Source of the DNA: Psychroflexus aurantiacus
Lineage (GTDB): Bacteria > Bacteroidota > Bacteroidia > Flavobacteriales > Flavobacteriaceae
Length of the DNA stretch: 64,000 bases
Direction of reading: 5' to 3'
Assembly: GCF_010820555.1 (NCBI RefSeq)
Contig: NZ_JAAIKD010000004.1
Location: 1 to 64,000 of the forward strand
The notes under the pieces are model-generated. The model ran no database searches, was not told where the DNA came from, and was given only the letters and a program-made list of their open reading frames with translations. The first letter of the stretch is position 1, and every line of letters starts with the position of its first letter. The translations under genes and the position numbers were made by a program. Shown piece after piece: positions 25,560 through 35,551 of this stretch.

Positions 25560-26072
25560 TCAATTGTTTCGTTTAATCATCCCAACGATAAGACCGACCA
25601 AAAAGGTTTTAAAAATAATGGAGATCAGGCCAAGTGTGGCAAGCACAAATGGAGACGCAAAAATACCCGATAAACCTTTTGTCATTTCAGCTTCTTCTTC
25701 ACTCATTTGTTGCTGCTGAATTTCAGCTTCCATTTCAGCTTCCATACTGGCTTTCATGTCTGCGATAAATTCGGGCTGAATAAATTCATAATGCATATAG
25801 GTGTAGAACGCATAGATTAAACCGCCAATGACACCAATGGATAAGCCTAATTTAATGGAGGTTGTAAGATCTATAAGACCGTCATTATCAATTTTGTAAA
25901 GATGAATGGCATACCAGACAATAGCTACCGTGATAACAAAATTCATAATTGAAATCATGGTATTGGACTCATAATTGAACGCATAAAGCAAAACTAAGAT
26001 GAGAATAGAATAGGCTCCAAAGAGAGAGCCAAATCTCGTAGCGTAAGGTTTTACAGGAATATCTTGATGCAT
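25560..26072 (-). CDS. DUF4199 family membrane protein
   Basis: A 170-aa protein with four predicted transmembrane helices and a glutamate/glutamine/methionine-rich loop (SMEAEMEAEIQQQQMSEEEA) between helices 3 and 4. These features match the Bacteroidota DUF4199 family, which has no known function and typically precedes a GT2 gene exactly as here. Start codon at 26072 is first of the operon; the intergenic region toward the DUF302 lipoprotein is 71 nt. Confidence 0.85.
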   Translation of the reverse strand: MHQDIPVKPYATRFGSLFGAYSILILVLLYAFNYESNTMISIMNFVITVAIVWYAIHLYKIDNDGLIDLTTSIKLGLSIGVIGGLIYAFYTYMHYEFIQPEFIADMKASMEAEMEAEIQQQQMSEEEAEMTKGLSGIFASPFVLATLGLISIIFKTFLVGLIVGMIKRNN

Positions 26073-26143
26073 ATATAAGTTTTGTAATTCGCAAATATAA
26101 GCAATAGCCTACATTTTAAAGGTTTTAATTCTTCCTCTTAGTT

Positions 26144-27073
26144 TTACTTTTCATCTGAAATAGCTTCAGTAAGCATTTCTTTCAGGTTTTTTGTGATCTT
26201 GGTGGGTAAGTCATTTTCAAATTCTTCTCCATGTAATTTTGCCGTGAAGGACAACTCATGGAAATGAACCGAAACCTGCCCGCCTTCCTTTTCCTCTACA
26301 AGTACTTTGAGCGGAAGGTCAATGGAGAAATTAGGATTTTGCTTCATAAGCTGAGTGCCGACTTTTGGATTTCCAAATACAAATAGGTGAAGAGGCTTCA
26401 GCTCAAGACTGATTTCTTCAGCATCTTTTGAAAAGTCTTTAGATTCAAAACCTGTTAAATCGCCATTGTTCTCAATCATTTTTTCAATCGAAGCAACGGT
26501 CTCCTTATAATCTTTCGTGCTTTTTAAAGTGACTATGCCATTATAATCTAAAGAGTCTATTGGAGAAGTTTGTGTATACGCTGCCTTGCTGCTTTGCTTC
26601 AAAAAGGTTTCCGAAAGAGCTCCAATGCTTCTCAACGCCGCACTTTTAGGCAGGTTATAGCGCTTCAGGAAATAGTCTTCACTTCTGGCGACAACAAACT
26701 TTTCACTATCCATACTATAAAACCCTATTCTCACAGGAAATTCTAAAGCCATCAATGGATTTACTTTAATTAAGGGCACACTGTATCTTGGATTATCTAT
26801 GAAAAAGACCTGATTAAAACCTAACTCAAGGTTGATGTTTTTTGCATTTTCAGCGTGATCTATGTCTGTAGAAATCTCCAGGGTCCTGTCTGTGTTTACA
26901 TAGGATTTAAAATTTTCGGCTGCTTCTTTTAAGTCGTCGGTTTTGGTAAAAATTAATCCGGGTGAAACTTGTTCATCAATTTTTGAAATGTCTTTTTTTT
27001 CAGGATTGTCTATGCAGGAAATGACAAAAAAGGAGAGTAGGACAGGAAATATAATTTGGAATCTGTTGTGCAT
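26144..27073 (-). CDS. lipoprotein with two DUF302 domains
   Basis: A 309-aa predicted lipoprotein: a hydrophobic signal with lipobox ending FVISC (cysteine at about residue 20). Two DUF302 domains follow at about 44-150 and 175-285. The second has the clearest signature (ELKPLHLFVFGNPKVGTQLM), and the first has LELGFNQVFFIDNPRYSVPLI. DUF302 proteins are about 100-130 aa, usually single, and of unknown function. The start is the ATG before HNRFQ. Monocistronic; the divergent carboxylase operon begins 116 nt away. Confidence 0.8.
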   Translation of the reverse strand: MHNRFQIIFPVLLSFFVISCIDNPEKKDISKIDEQVSPGLIFTKTDDLKEAAENFKSYVNTDRTLEISTDIDHAENAKNINLELGFNQVFFIDNPRYSVPLIKVNPLMALEFPVRIGFYSMDSEKFVVARSEDYFLKRYNLPKSAALRSIGALSETFLKQSSKAAYTQTSPIDSLDYNGIVTLKSTKDYKETVASIEKMIENNGDLTGFESKDFSKDAEEISLELKPLHLFVFGNPKVGTQLMKQNPNFSIDLPLKVLVEEKEGGQVSVHFHELSFTAKLHGEEFENDLPTKITKNLKEMLTEAISDEK

Positions 27074-27189
27074 TGGTTTTGCTTTTTAACAAATCTACCA
27101 AAATAGAAACTATTCGTCTTCGATTTGACCGAATATATAAAGCAGAAGCTTTTAAATCTTTTATATTTACCATCAAACTATAAGAAACC

Positions 27190-27675
27190 ATGAAACATTT
27201 GCTAAAAGTCAAAGTAAATGATGTCTATGAGTTTGAATTTGAACAACACCAAATTCAAAACTTAGATGTTCAGAAAACCACTTCTGGAACCCATCATTTG
27301 CTTGTCAAAGATAAGTCGGTAACTTCAGAATTAGTCGCTTCAGATTTTTTAAATAGAACGTATACAGTTAAAATCAATTCCAATCTCTATCAGGTTCAGA
27401 TATCAAATGAACTTGATGTCCTGATTAAGGACATGGGACTTTCCTTATCCGCTCACCAGGTCATCAATGAAATCAAAGCGCCCATGCCCGGGATGATTCT
27501 GGATGTGATGGTGGAAGTTGGTCAGGAAGTGAACGAAGGCGATAATTTGTTGGTTTTGGAAGCGATGAAGATGGAAAACACTATCCTGGCACCCAGAGAT
27601 GCGGTTATCAAATCCATAACTATAGAAAAGGGAAAGACTGTTAGTAAGAATGAGGTTTTAATCGAAATGGAATAA
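27190..27675 (+). CDS. biotin carboxyl carrier protein subunit of acyl-CoA carboxylase
   Basis: A 161-aa protein whose C-terminal biotinyl-lipoyl domain carries the biotin attachment sequence EAMKMEN with the biotinylated lysine at residue 127 and the upstream APMPG motif. The N-terminal half (about 80 residues) lacks the usual AccB proline/alanine linker and resembles the BCCP subunits encoded beside propionyl-CoA-type carboxylases. It is the first gene of a three-gene operon and lies 11 nt before the biotin carboxylase gene. Confidence 0.92.
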   Translation: MKHLLKVKVNDVYEFEFEQHQIQNLDVQKTTSGTHHLLVKDKSVTSELVASDFLNRTYTVKINSNLYQVQISNELDVLIKDMGLSLSAHQVINEIKAPMPGMILDVMVEVGQEVNEGDNLLVLEAMKMENTILAPRDAVIKSITIEKGKTVSKNEVLIEME

Positions 27676-27686
27676 ATCACGTTACA

Positions 27687-29153
27687 ATGAAGAAAATATT
27701 AGTTGCAAACCGGGGAGAGATAGCCTTAAGAGTCATGAAAACCATCAAGCAAATGGGGATCAAAACCGTGGCTATTTTTTCCGAAGCAGACAGGAATGCC
27801 CCTCACGTCAGATTTGCCGATGAAGCGATTTGCGTAGGCCCGGCACCTTCCAATCAGTCCTATTTATTAGGCGATAAAATTATTGAAATTGCCAAGTCTC
27901 ACGATGTAGACGGCATTCATCCCGGATATGGATTTTTAAGTGAAAATGCAGACTTTGCTGAAAACGTAGAGAAAAACGGCCTGACGTTTATAGGTCCCAA
28001 GTCCCATGCCATTCGCATTATGGGAGATAAACTTTCAGCCAAGGAAACTGTAAAAACATACGACATCCCTATGGTACCCGGCATAGATGAGGCCATTACA
28101 GATACGCAAAAAGCCAAAGAAATCGCCAAACAAATAGGCTATCCTATTCTTATCAAAGCCTCAGCCGGGGGTGGAGGTAAAGGTATGCGTGTGGTTGACG
28201 CCGAAAGTAAACTCGAAGAGCAGATGAAACGGGCCATTAGTGAAGCAGAATCTGCTTTTGGAAATGGTGCTGTTTTCATTGAAAAATATGTGGGCTCCCC
28301 CCGACATATCGAAATTCAGATTTTGGCAGACACCCATGGTCACGTGCTGCATCTGTTTGAGCGTGAATGTTCGATTCAAAGAAGACACCAGAAGGTCGTA
28401 GAGGAAGCGCCTTCTACGATCTTAAGCCCGGAATTGAGAGAAAAGATGGGACAGGCCGCTATCGATGTGGCAAAATCTTGTGATTATGTGGGGGCTGGAA
28501 CAGTTGAATTTCTGATGGATGAACATAAAAATTTCTACTTCCTGGAAATGAATACTCGGCTCCAGGTAGAACATCCCGTTACTGAACTTATTACTGGCGT
28601 GGATTTAGTTGAACAGCAAATCCGAATTGCCAGGGGAGAGGTTTTGCAGATAGAACAAAAGGATTTGAAAATTAACGGACATGCTCTGGAATTGAGAGTC
28701 TATGCCGAAGACCCTACCGATGATTTTCTTCCAAGTGTGGGAACCCTGGAGCGATACAGGAAACCAAGTGGTGAGGGAATACGCGTAGATGATGGATTTG
28801 AAGAAGGTATGGAAATTCCTATCTATTACGATCCCATGTTGTCCAAACTCATCACTTATGGAGCCGATCGTGAAGCTGCCTTGCAACTCATGCTGGAAGC
28901 TATCAAACTTTACGAAGTGAAAGGCGTCGCGACAACTTTGCCGTTTGGAAAGTTTGTGTTTAATCATGAAGCTTTTCGCTCAGGAGATTTTGATACGCAT
29001 TTTGTCAAAAACTTTTATACCCCGGAAATTCTGGAGGAGGAAGAAAAAGAAGAGGCTTATTTAGCCGCTTTGATGGCGATGAAGCAGTATCAGGCTGATC
29101 AGAAAAAATTACGTTTACCAAAAGTCACTTCAGAAATTAAAACCCATGAGTAA
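27687..29153 (+). CDS. accC: biotin carboxylase subunit of acyl-CoA carboxylase
   Basis: A 488-aa ATP-grasp enzyme that carboxylates the biotin of the BCCP using bicarbonate and ATP. Motifs are [14 protein letters not shown] (N-terminal), glycine-rich ATP loop [12 protein letters not shown] (near residue 160), and [14 protein letters not shown] (near 290). It is about 40 residues longer than E. coli AccC; the extra acidic C-terminal tail (EEEEKEEAY onward) is typical of the propionyl-CoA carboxylase type. It overlaps the start of the carboxyltransferase gene by 8 nt, so the subunits are probably translated in coupled fashion. Confidence 0.95.
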   Translation: MKKILVANRGEIALRVMKTIKQMGIKTVAIFSEADRNAPHVRFADEAICVGPAPSNQSYLLGDKIIEIAKSHDVDGIHPGYGFLSENADFAENVEKNGLTFIGPKSHAIRIMGDKLSAKETVKTYDIPMVPGIDEAITDTQKAKEIAKQIGYPILIKASAGGGGKGMRVVDAESKLEEQMKRAISEAESAFGNGAVFIEKYVGSPRHIEIQILADTHGHVLHLFERECSIQRRHQKVVEEAPSTILSPELREKMGQAAIDVAKSCDYVGAGTVEFLMDEHKNFYFLEMNTRLQVEHPVTELITGVDLVEQQIRIARGEVLQIEQKDLKINGHALELRVYAEDPTDDFLPSVGTLERYRKPSGEGIRVDDGFEEGMEIPIYYDPMLSKLITYGADREAALQLMLEAIKLYEVKGVATTLPFGKFVFNHEAFRSGDFDTHFVKNFYTPEILEEEEKEEAYLAALMAMKQYQADQKKLRLPKVTSEIKTHE

Positions 29154-30687
29154 AAACATAAAAATACTTCAAGATAAACTCGACCAAGCCAAACTTGGCG
29201 GAGGTCAAAAGCGAATCGATAAACAACACGAAAAGAAAAAATTAACCGCCAGAGAACGGGTAAATTATCTCCTGGATGAAGGCTCCTTTGAAGAAATGGG
29301 AGCCCTTGTAACTCACAGAACCACAGAGTTCGGGATGCAGAATCAAATCTATTATGGGGATGGGGTGGTTACAGGTTATGGAACGGTAAACAACAAGCTG
29401 GTGTATGTCTATGCTCAGGATTTCACGGTCTTTGGTGGGGCTTTATCAGAAACCCACGCCGAAAAGATCTGTAAGTTGATGGATCATGCTGTTAAAGTAG
29501 GTGCGCCCATCATCGGACTCAACGATTCCGGTGGGGCAAGAATTCAAGAAGGCGTAAGGTCGCTTGGAGGGTATGCCGATATTTTTTACAGAAACGTGCA
29601 GGCCTCTGGAGTCGTGCCTCAAATCTCCGCCATTATGGGCCCCTGTGCGGGAGGGGCGGTATATTCACCGGCGATGACCGATTTTACGTTTATGGTAGAA
29701 AATACCAGTTATATGTTTGTGACCGGCCCCAATGTTGTGAAAACGGTTACCAATGAGGAAGTGACCTCTGAGGAACTAGGCGGAGCAAGTACGCATTCTA
29801 CCAAGTCTGGTGTGACCCATTTTACCTCGGTGAATGATGTGGAGTGCTTAGAACACATCAAGGTTTTATTGAGTTATATTCCACAAAACAATAGGGAGAC
29901 GGCTCAACATCTTCCAATGGAATTTGATGATGAACTTCGTGAAAACCTGGATTCACTCATACCCGATAGTCCCAACAAACCTTATGACATGCATGAAGTG
30001 ATTCGGGGTATTATCGATAAGGATTCCTTTTTTGAAGTTCATAAAAATTATGCTGAAAATATTCTGGTAGGTTTCTCCAGAATAGGAGGAAGGAGTGTTG
30101 GCGTTGTGGCCAATCAGCCTATGAGCCTGGCTGGCGTTCTCGACGTGGATGCTTCTAAGAAAGCAGCCAGATTCGTCAGGTTTTGTGACGCGTTTAATAT
30201 TCCCTTACTCGTCCTGGTGGATGTTCCCGGATTTTTGCCAGGTACAGACCAGGAATGGAACGGTATTATTTTACATGGTGCTAAACTGCTCTATGCCTTA
30301 AGTGAGGCTACAGTACCCCGCGTTACCGTTATAACGAGAAAAGCCTATGGAGGCGCCTATGATGTGATGAATTCCAAGCACATTGGCGCTGACCTTAATT
30401 TTGCCTGGCCAACGGCTGAGATTGCTGTAATGGGAGCAAAAGGCGCTTCGGAAATTATTTTCAGAAAGGAAATTCAGGAAGCAGAAGATTCTGAATTGAA
30501 ATTATCTGAAAAAGAAGCTGAATATGCCGAAACCTTCGCCAATCCATTTAAAGCGGCACAAAGAGGCTTTATTGACGAAGTGATTATGCCGAGAGATACA
30601 CGCAGAAAACTGATCAAAGCTTTTGCCATGCTCGAAAACAAAGAGGTGCAGCGCCCCAAACGAAAACACGGAAATATTCCATTATAG
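29146..30687 (+). CDS. pccB: acyl-CoA carboxylase beta subunit (propionyl-CoA-type)
   Basis: A 513-aa carboxyltransferase with both crotonase-fold halves, transferring CO2 from biotin to an acyl-CoA. Visible features are [26 protein letters not shown] and, in the C-terminal half, [11 protein letters not shown] and [14 protein letters not shown]. The residue equivalent to the specificity position reported for actinobacterial PccB (Asp in AYDVM; here residue 406) is aspartate, which favours propionyl-CoA over acetyl-CoA. With accC and BCCP genes it makes a complete carboxylase feeding (S)-methylmalonyl-CoA; the mutase genes are not in this window. Confidence 0.92.
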   Translation: MSKNIKILQDKLDQAKLGGGQKRIDKQHEKKKLTARERVNYLLDEGSFEEMGALVTHRTTEFGMQNQIYYGDGVVTGYGTVNNKLVYVYAQDFTVFGGALSETHAEKICKLMDHAVKVGAPIIGLNDSGGARIQEGVRSLGGYADIFYRNVQASGVVPQISAIMGPCAGGAVYSPAMTDFTFMVENTSYMFVTGPNVVKTVTNEEVTSEELGGASTHSTKSGVTHFTSVNDVECLEHIKVLLSYIPQNNRETAQHLPMEFDDELRENLDSLIPDSPNKPYDMHEVIRGIIDKDSFFEVHKNYAENILVGFSRIGGRSVGVVANQPMSLAGVLDVDASKKAARFVRFCDAFNIPLLVLVDVPGFLPGTDQEWNGIILHGAKLLYALSEATVPRVTVITRKAYGGAYDVMNSKHIGADLNFAWPTAEIAVMGAKGASEIIFRKEIQEAEDSELKLSEKEAEYAETFANPFKAAQRGFIDEVIMPRDTRRKLIKAFAMLENKEVQRPKRKHGNIPL

Positions 30688-30729
30688 ATTCAACAAAAAA
30701 ACCTCAGAAATGAGGTTTTTTTGTTGAAT
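30688..30729. terminator. bidirectional terminator with GAAA tetraloop
   Basis: A perfect 19-bp stem (30688-30706 with 30711-30729) capped by GAAA. The stem includes A and T runs on each side so it can act on both the carboxylase operon and the convergent argS. Confidence 0.9.
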
Positions 30730-30771
30730 TGAATTTTTATAATCCCGCTCGTGCTTTATTCAAACTTAGAA

Positions 30772-32550
30772 TTACATGCGTTGAGGAACATCAATTCCAA
30801 GCACTTTAAAGCTTTTCTGAATGACTTCACCAACAAGTCTGGCAAGTTCCACTCTAAATTCGATTTGCTGAGGTTCATCTGCTCCCAGAATTGAAATGTT
30901 TTGATAGAAGGAATTGAACTCTTTCACCAAGTCATACACATAATTCGCGACAAGCGCAGGACTATACTGCTCTGCTGCCTGTTGAATGATCTCCGGAAAC
31001 TGATTCAACATCTTGATTAAGGCTTTCTCTTTGACGTCAAACTGATACTTGGACAAATCTAAAGTGGTCACTTCCTGATCTGCCTTTCTCAGTATGGATT
31101 GAATTCTGGCGTAAGTGTACTGTATAAAAGGTCCTGTATTCCCTTGAAAATCTACAGACTCTTTTGGATCAAACAGGATTCGCTTTTTTGGATCCACTTT
31201 CAGGATGTAATACTTTAGCGCTCCCAGACCTATCATTCTGTATAGCTCGTTTCTCTCTTCCTCATCATAGCCTTCTAGTTTGCCGAGTTCCTGGGAAATG
31301 GATTTTGCTGTCGAAATCATTTCTTCGATCAAATCGTCTGCATCTACAACATTCCCCTCCCGGCTTTTCATTTTACCGCTAGGTAAATCGACCATACCAT
31401 AACTCAGGTGAAAGAGATGGTCTGCCCATTCAAAGCCTAATTTCTTCAGAATCAGAAATAAAACTTTGAAGTGGTAATCCTGTTCGTTTCCAACGGTGAA
31501 GATCATTTCGTCGATCTCGTAATCCGAAATCCTTTGGATAGCGGTTCCGATATCCTGTGTCATATAGACAGCTGTACCGTCTGATCTTAGCACTATTTTT
31601 TCATCCAGACCTTCTTCAGAAAGATCTATCCATACGCTGCCATCTTCTTTTTTGAAGAAAACGCCGCTTTCCAGTCCGGTATTGATGTGATCTTTACCCA
31701 AAAGGTAAGTTTCACTTTCATAATAATTTTTATCGAAATCCACTCCCAGGTTAGCATAGGTAATTTCGAAGCCGTCATATACCCACTGGTTCATGGTTTT
31801 CCAAAGTTCAACGACTTCGGTATCACCTGCTTCCCATTTTTTGAGCATGTTTTGGGCTTCAACAAAGATTGGGGCCTCTTTTTTGGCTTCTTCTACAATC
31901 TTTCCTTTTTGTACAAGTTCTTCAATTTCTACTTTGTAAGCCTTGTCAAATTCTACATAATACTTACCAACTAAATGATCTCCTTTGACTCCCGAGGTTT
32001 TAGGCGTTTCTCCATCTCCGAATTTCTGCCAGGCCACCATGCTTTTACAAATATGGATGCCGCGGTCGTTGATGATCTGAGTTTTATAGACTTGTTTTCC
32101 GGCTGCTTTTTGAATTTCAGCTACTGAAAATCCAAGAAGATTATTTCTGACATGGCCCAGGTGTAAAGGCTTATTGGTGTTTGGAGAAGAATATTCTACC
32201 ATCACCTTGTCGCTTTCAGGGCTTGCTTCTTTAAAACCAAAATTTTGGTCCTCTCGCATGTTTTTGATCAGGTCTGAAAAGTAAGATTCAGCCAGTGATA
32301 AATTCAGAAATCCTTTAACCACATTGAATTTTGAAATTACATCAGATGATTTTGTAAGATATTCGCCAATTTGTTCACCCAATTGAACGGGATTGGTTTT
32401 TATGTATTTCAAAAGAGGAAAAACCACAAGCGTTAGATCGCCTTCAAATTCTTTTCTAGTGAGTTGAAATTCAAAGGATTCAACATCCACTTGATGCGTT
32501 TCTTTTAAGTAATTTGATATGTGCTTAGAAAGTTTTGCTTCTAGGGTCAT
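30772..32550 (-). CDS. argS: arginine--tRNA ligase
   Basis: A 592-aa class Ia aminoacyl-tRNA synthetase charging tRNA-Arg. The N-terminal Add1 domain precedes the HIGH variant in SSPNTNKPLHLGHVRNN (about residues 122-138). The KMSKS-like loop is degenerate (KMKSREGNVV), as usual for ArgRS. The all-helical DALR anticodon domain closes the protein (LGIDVPQRM end). A TATCTTTG -7 box is on the minus strand 20 nt before the start. Confidence 0.97.
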   Translation of the reverse strand: MTLEAKLSKHISNYLKETHQVDVESFEFQLTRKEFEGDLTLVVFPLLKYIKTNPVQLGEQIGEYLTKSSDVISKFNVVKGFLNLSLAESYFSDLIKNMREDQNFGFKEASPESDKVMVEYSSPNTNKPLHLGHVRNNLLGFSVAEIQKAAGKQVYKTQIINDRGIHICKSMVAWQKFGDGETPKTSGVKGDHLVGKYYVEFDKAYKVEIEELVQKGKIVEEAKKEAPIFVEAQNMLKKWEAGDTEVVELWKTMNQWVYDGFEITYANLGVDFDKNYYESETYLLGKDHINTGLESGVFFKKEDGSVWIDLSEEGLDEKIVLRSDGTAVYMTQDIGTAIQRISDYEIDEMIFTVGNEQDYHFKVLFLILKKLGFEWADHLFHLSYGMVDLPSGKMKSREGNVVDADDLIEEMISTAKSISQELGKLEGYDEEERNELYRMIGLGALKYYILKVDPKKRILFDPKESVDFQGNTGPFIQYTYARIQSILRKADQEVTTLDLSKYQFDVKEKALIKMLNQFPEIIQQAAEQYSPALVANYVYDLVKEFNSFYQNISILGADEPQQIEFRVELARLVGEVIQKSFKVLGIDVPQRM

Positions 32551-32569
32551 AGTAATTGTATTTCAGTTG

Positions 32570-32577
32570 CAAAGATA
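32570..32577 (-). promoter_or_regulatory. putative -7 box (TATCTTTG) of argS
   Basis: Minus-strand match to TAnnTTTG, 20 nt upstream of the argS start at 32550. No -33 box is recognisable. Confidence 0.45.
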
Positions 32578-32639
32578 ATCTAAAAATTAGAGGCTATTCC
32601 CAGAAGAGCGAGTGGAATTAAGTATATTTCAAAGAAAAA

Positions 32640-33065
32640 ATGCTTTTAAATGTATCTTACAATAGGCCTAAAATAAAAGAGCAGATCATTGAAGAAGTTG
32701 GTAAGCCCTTTACAATCATGGAACGTATCAAACTGGGCGGTATAGGTTCAGGAAAACTGAATATTCACTCATCGAGCATTCAGATCTATAATCTTCTTAT
32801 TTTAGACAACAATTTGAATATTTGTGGTGTTGAGATGAGACCCAAAGGAATTATTGTCACCTTTAGATCTTTACTCGAAACTTATGCGCTGGTTATTCCG
32901 TATTACAAACTCAAATTGTACAAAGGTCAGTCTAAGGTTTACTCCATTTACATGGATAATTATTTCGTAAAAGTTGAGGCCAAAGAAAAACGGAATCACG
33001 AATTTTTGAAAAAAATTTTAAAATATAAATCAGATCACTTTTCCAGCGATTTTGAAAAATACTAA
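32640..33065 (+). CDS. hypothetical protein (unrecognised)
   Basis: A 141-aa soluble, beta-rich, basic protein. I do not recognise a domain. Visible features: mixed hydrophobic strands (IQIYNLLILDNNLNICGVEM), no signal peptide and no transmembrane helix, and a lysine-rich C-terminus (NHEFLKKILKYKSDHF). Codon usage resembles its neighbours. It ends 3 nt before the SDR-DUF2867 gene, so the two are one transcription unit and may act together. Divergent from argS with a shared 89-nt upstream region. Confidence 0.7.
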   Translation: MLLNVSYNRPKIKEQIIEEVGKPFTIMERIKLGGIGSGKLNIHSSSIQIYNLLILDNNLNICGVEMRPKGIIVTFRSLLETYALVIPYYKLKLYKGQSKVYSIYMDNYFVKVEAKEKRNHEFLKKILKYKSDHFSSDFEKY

Positions 33066-33068
33066 CTT

Positions 33069-34496
33069 ATGAAAATACTTCTTACAGGTGCCAACGGATA
33101 TATAGGAATGCGGGTACTGCCCATGCTTTTGGATGAAGGCCATGAGGTGGTTTGTGCTGTAAGAAGTGCAGATCGGCTTTCTGTCGATAAAGAAACCAAA
33201 AAGAAAATAGAAATAATTGAAGTGGACTTGCTGGATGAGGTGAAGCCAAACCTCTTTCCGAAAGATATTGACGCGGCTTATTATCTCGTTCATTCCATGA
33301 CGAGTTCGATGTCCAATTTTTCAAAAAAAGAACAAACTACTGCGGAGAATTTTAATGCTTACATGAAAGACACCAATGTTGAGCAGGTGATTTTTCTGAG
33401 CGGTATCGTGAATGAAGACAACCTTTCGGAACACCTTGAATCTCGAAAAAACGTGGAGTCTATTCTTTATAAGGGAGATTATAAGCTGACAGTAGTGAGG
33501 GCTGGTATAATCGTCGGTTCAGGAAGTGCTTCCTTCGAGATTCTTAGGGATTTATGTGAAAAATTACCAATAATGGTTACGCCGAAGTGGGTTAATACCA
33601 AGTGCCAGCCAATTGGAATTCGCGACGTTTTGAAATTCCTTACGGGTGTTTTGGGCAAAGAGGAAACCTATAATGATTCATTTGATATCGGAGGCCCCGA
33701 TGTGCTTACCTATAAGGAGATGATGAAGAAATATGCGAAAGTCAGAGAGTTGAATCTAACGATTTTCAATGTACCGGTGATGACTCCCAAGCTCTCGTCT
33801 TACTGGTTATATTTTGTGACTTCCACCTCTTATAAACTGGCGACGAATCTTGTAGATAGCATGCGGGTGAATGTGATTGCAAAAGATTGTCGCCTTCAGG
33901 ATATGCTCAACATAGAGCCTCATACCTATGAAGAAGCTATACAGATGGCTTTTGTTAAAATTGAGCAAAACCAAGTCATTTCCAGCTGGAAAGATTCAAA
34001 AGTAAGCAGTCGTTATTCTCAGAAAGACTTAAATAAATACATCAAAGTTCCCAAATACGGGTGTTTGCATGATCGCCAGTCTATGAAGGCTGAGAATCCG
34101 CACAAGGCTTTGGAAAAAATCTGGGCGATTGGCGGAAAAACGGGTTGGTATTATGCCAACACGCTTTGGAAAATAAGAGGGTACATAGATAAGCTCTTTG
34201 GTGGAGTGGGCTTGAGAAGAGGAAGAACAAACTCAGATAAAATCAATATCGGGGATTCTCTGGATTTCTGGAGGGTGCTCATGGCCGACAAAGAAGAACG
34301 ACGACTGCTTTTATTCGCCGAAATGAAAATTCCGGGGGAAGCCTGGTTAGAATTTTATATCGACGATGAGGATGTTGTTCATCAAAATGCCACGTTTAGG
34401 CCCAGAGGATTGAAGGGAAGGCTATACTGGTACTCTATGCTGCCTTTTCACTATTTCATATTTAACGGCATGCTGTTACAAATCTGCAAACCTTGA
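33069..34496 (+). CDS. SDR-family NAD(P)-binding protein with DUF2867 domain
   Basis: A 475-aa two-domain protein. An atypical short-chain dehydrogenase/NAD(P)-binding Rossmann domain (GANGYIGMRVL at about residues 7-17) spans residues 1-300, and a C-terminal DUF2867 domain spans about 320-475 (GEAWLEFYIDDEDVVHQNATF, then YWYSMLPFHYFIFNGM). This SDR-DUF2867 architecture is common but functionally uncharacterised. The usual YxxxK active site of classical SDRs is absent from the expected place, so a binding or isomerase-type role is possible. Co-transcribed with the preceding hypothetical. Confidence 0.85.
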   Translation: MKILLTGANGYIGMRVLPMLLDEGHEVVCAVRSADRLSVDKETKKKIEIIEVDLLDEVKPNLFPKDIDAAYYLVHSMTSSMSNFSKKEQTTAENFNAYMKDTNVEQVIFLSGIVNEDNLSEHLESRKNVESILYKGDYKLTVVRAGIIVGSGSASFEILRDLCEKLPIMVTPKWVNTKCQPIGIRDVLKFLTGVLGKEETYNDSFDIGGPDVLTYKEMMKKYAKVRELNLTIFNVPVMTPKLSSYWLYFVTSTSYKLATNLVDSMRVNVIAKDCRLQDMLNIEPHTYEEAIQMAFVKIEQNQVISSWKDSKVSSRYSQKDLNKYIKVPKYGCLHDRQSMKAENPHKALEKIWAIGGKTGWYYANTLWKIRGYIDKLFGGVGLRRGRTNSDKINIGDSLDFWRVLMADKEERRLLLFAEMKIPGEAWLEFYIDDEDVVHQNATFRPRGLKGRLYWYSMLPFHYFIFNGMLLQICKP

Positions 34497-34497
34497 A

Positions 34498-35469
34498 CTA
34501 TCTAAAGGATAAGATTTCATCCTCTGTGGTTAAGCTAAAGACTCCAAAACCTTGAGAATCCAGTCGGATAGTCCGTTCTGAAGCTGTATTCTTAAGGGTG
34601 ATATTATTGAAAACCACAGTGATATTAAAGCTTCTTGAAATTTGATTAGTTCTATAATAATCTACCACTAAAGATTCTGAACTGTCAGTATCCAGGTAAT
34701 TTGGAATTCCATCCTGATCGGTATCATCATCTCTTGGATTTAAATCTGTTTGTGCAGGGGGAACGCCAGTGTCTAAAGCATTGAGATCCTCATAGCGTGT
34801 AATCACCCCGTCGCCATCGTCATCTGCGTCAAGGTAGTTGGGAATTCCATCACCGTCGGTGTCAGCGTTGATTTCATTGGCAGCTGCGGCATTAAGCTCT
34901 GAAATGGTAGGAATATTATCATTGTCATCATCGATGTCAAGAAAATTGGGTATTCCATCGTTATCTGTATCCAAATTGAAAACAGTGCCTGTAAAATTCC
35001 CGTTTTCATCTATCGGTCTTTCCTCTAAATCGGGTATGCCGTCAGCATCCGTATCCACATCGGGATCAGATTCTCTTGTTATCGTAAATTCCACACTCCC
35101 TCCTGAAGTGCTTTCATACTCTTCAATAACATTGGGCTGGCTGGGTGGAATTTCCCCGCAGAAATAGGCATCACTACTCACACTGGCGTCCAGTCTTCTG
35201 AAATTGACCAGGTTTGAATTGTTGATGGGAACTGAAAAACCATCTGGATTTATAACATCTATGATATTCTCAAGGATGTCTCGTTGAAAAGTGAAAGCAA
35301 TAGCTTCATTCGACTCCGTTACGATGTGGAGTACTTTTCGGTTATTATCAAATTCACAAAGATTTAAATTGGATTCTTCATTAAAATTAAAATCGCTTAC
35401 AATGATATCCCCGTCATCACAAGCTATGAGAGCAAGCAGACTGATGGAAAGTATAACTAGTTTTTTCAT
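34498..35469 (-). CDS. lipoprotein with thrombospondin type 3-like calcium repeats
   Basis: A 323-aa predicted lipoprotein (lipobox LIAC, cysteine at about residue 17). Between about residues 138 and 260 it has four aspartate-rich repeats: DTDADGIPD, DTDNDGIPN, DTDGDGIPN, DTDQDGIPN, each with follow-on acidic segments such as DIDDDNDN. These are calcium-binding TSP type 3/EF-hand-like loops common in Bacteroidota cell-surface proteins. The flanks are beta-rich and unrecognised. No T9SS sorting domain is visible. It abuts the convergent SDR gene with 1 nt between. Confidence 0.82.
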   Translation of the reverse strand: MKKLVILSISLLALIACDDGDIIVSDFNFNEESNLNLCEFDNNRKVLHIVTESNEAIAFTFQRDILENIIDVINPDGFSVPINNSNLVNFRRLDASVSSDAYFCGEIPPSQPNVIEEYESTSGGSVEFTITRESDPDVDTDADGIPDLEERPIDENGNFTGTVFNLDTDNDGIPNFLDIDDDNDNIPTISELNAAAANEINADTDGDGIPNYLDADDDGDGVITRYEDLNALDTGVPPAQTDLNPRDDDTDQDGIPNYLDTDSSESLVVDYYRTNQISRSFNITVVFNNITLKNTASERTIRLDSQGFGVFSLTTEDEILSFR

Positions 35470-35526
35470 TTTCTTAAATCTAGGCTCAAATATAAGATAC
35501 TAAAGAGATTCCATTAAAATTTAAAT

Positions 35527-35534
35527 TAATTTTG
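35527..35534 (+). promoter_or_regulatory. putative -7 box (TAATTTTG)
   Basis: Consensus TAnnTTTG match 17 nt before the cysteine desulfurase start codon at 35552. No -33 box is visible. Confidence 0.4.
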
Positions 35535-35551
35535 TAAAATAATTTTAAGTC

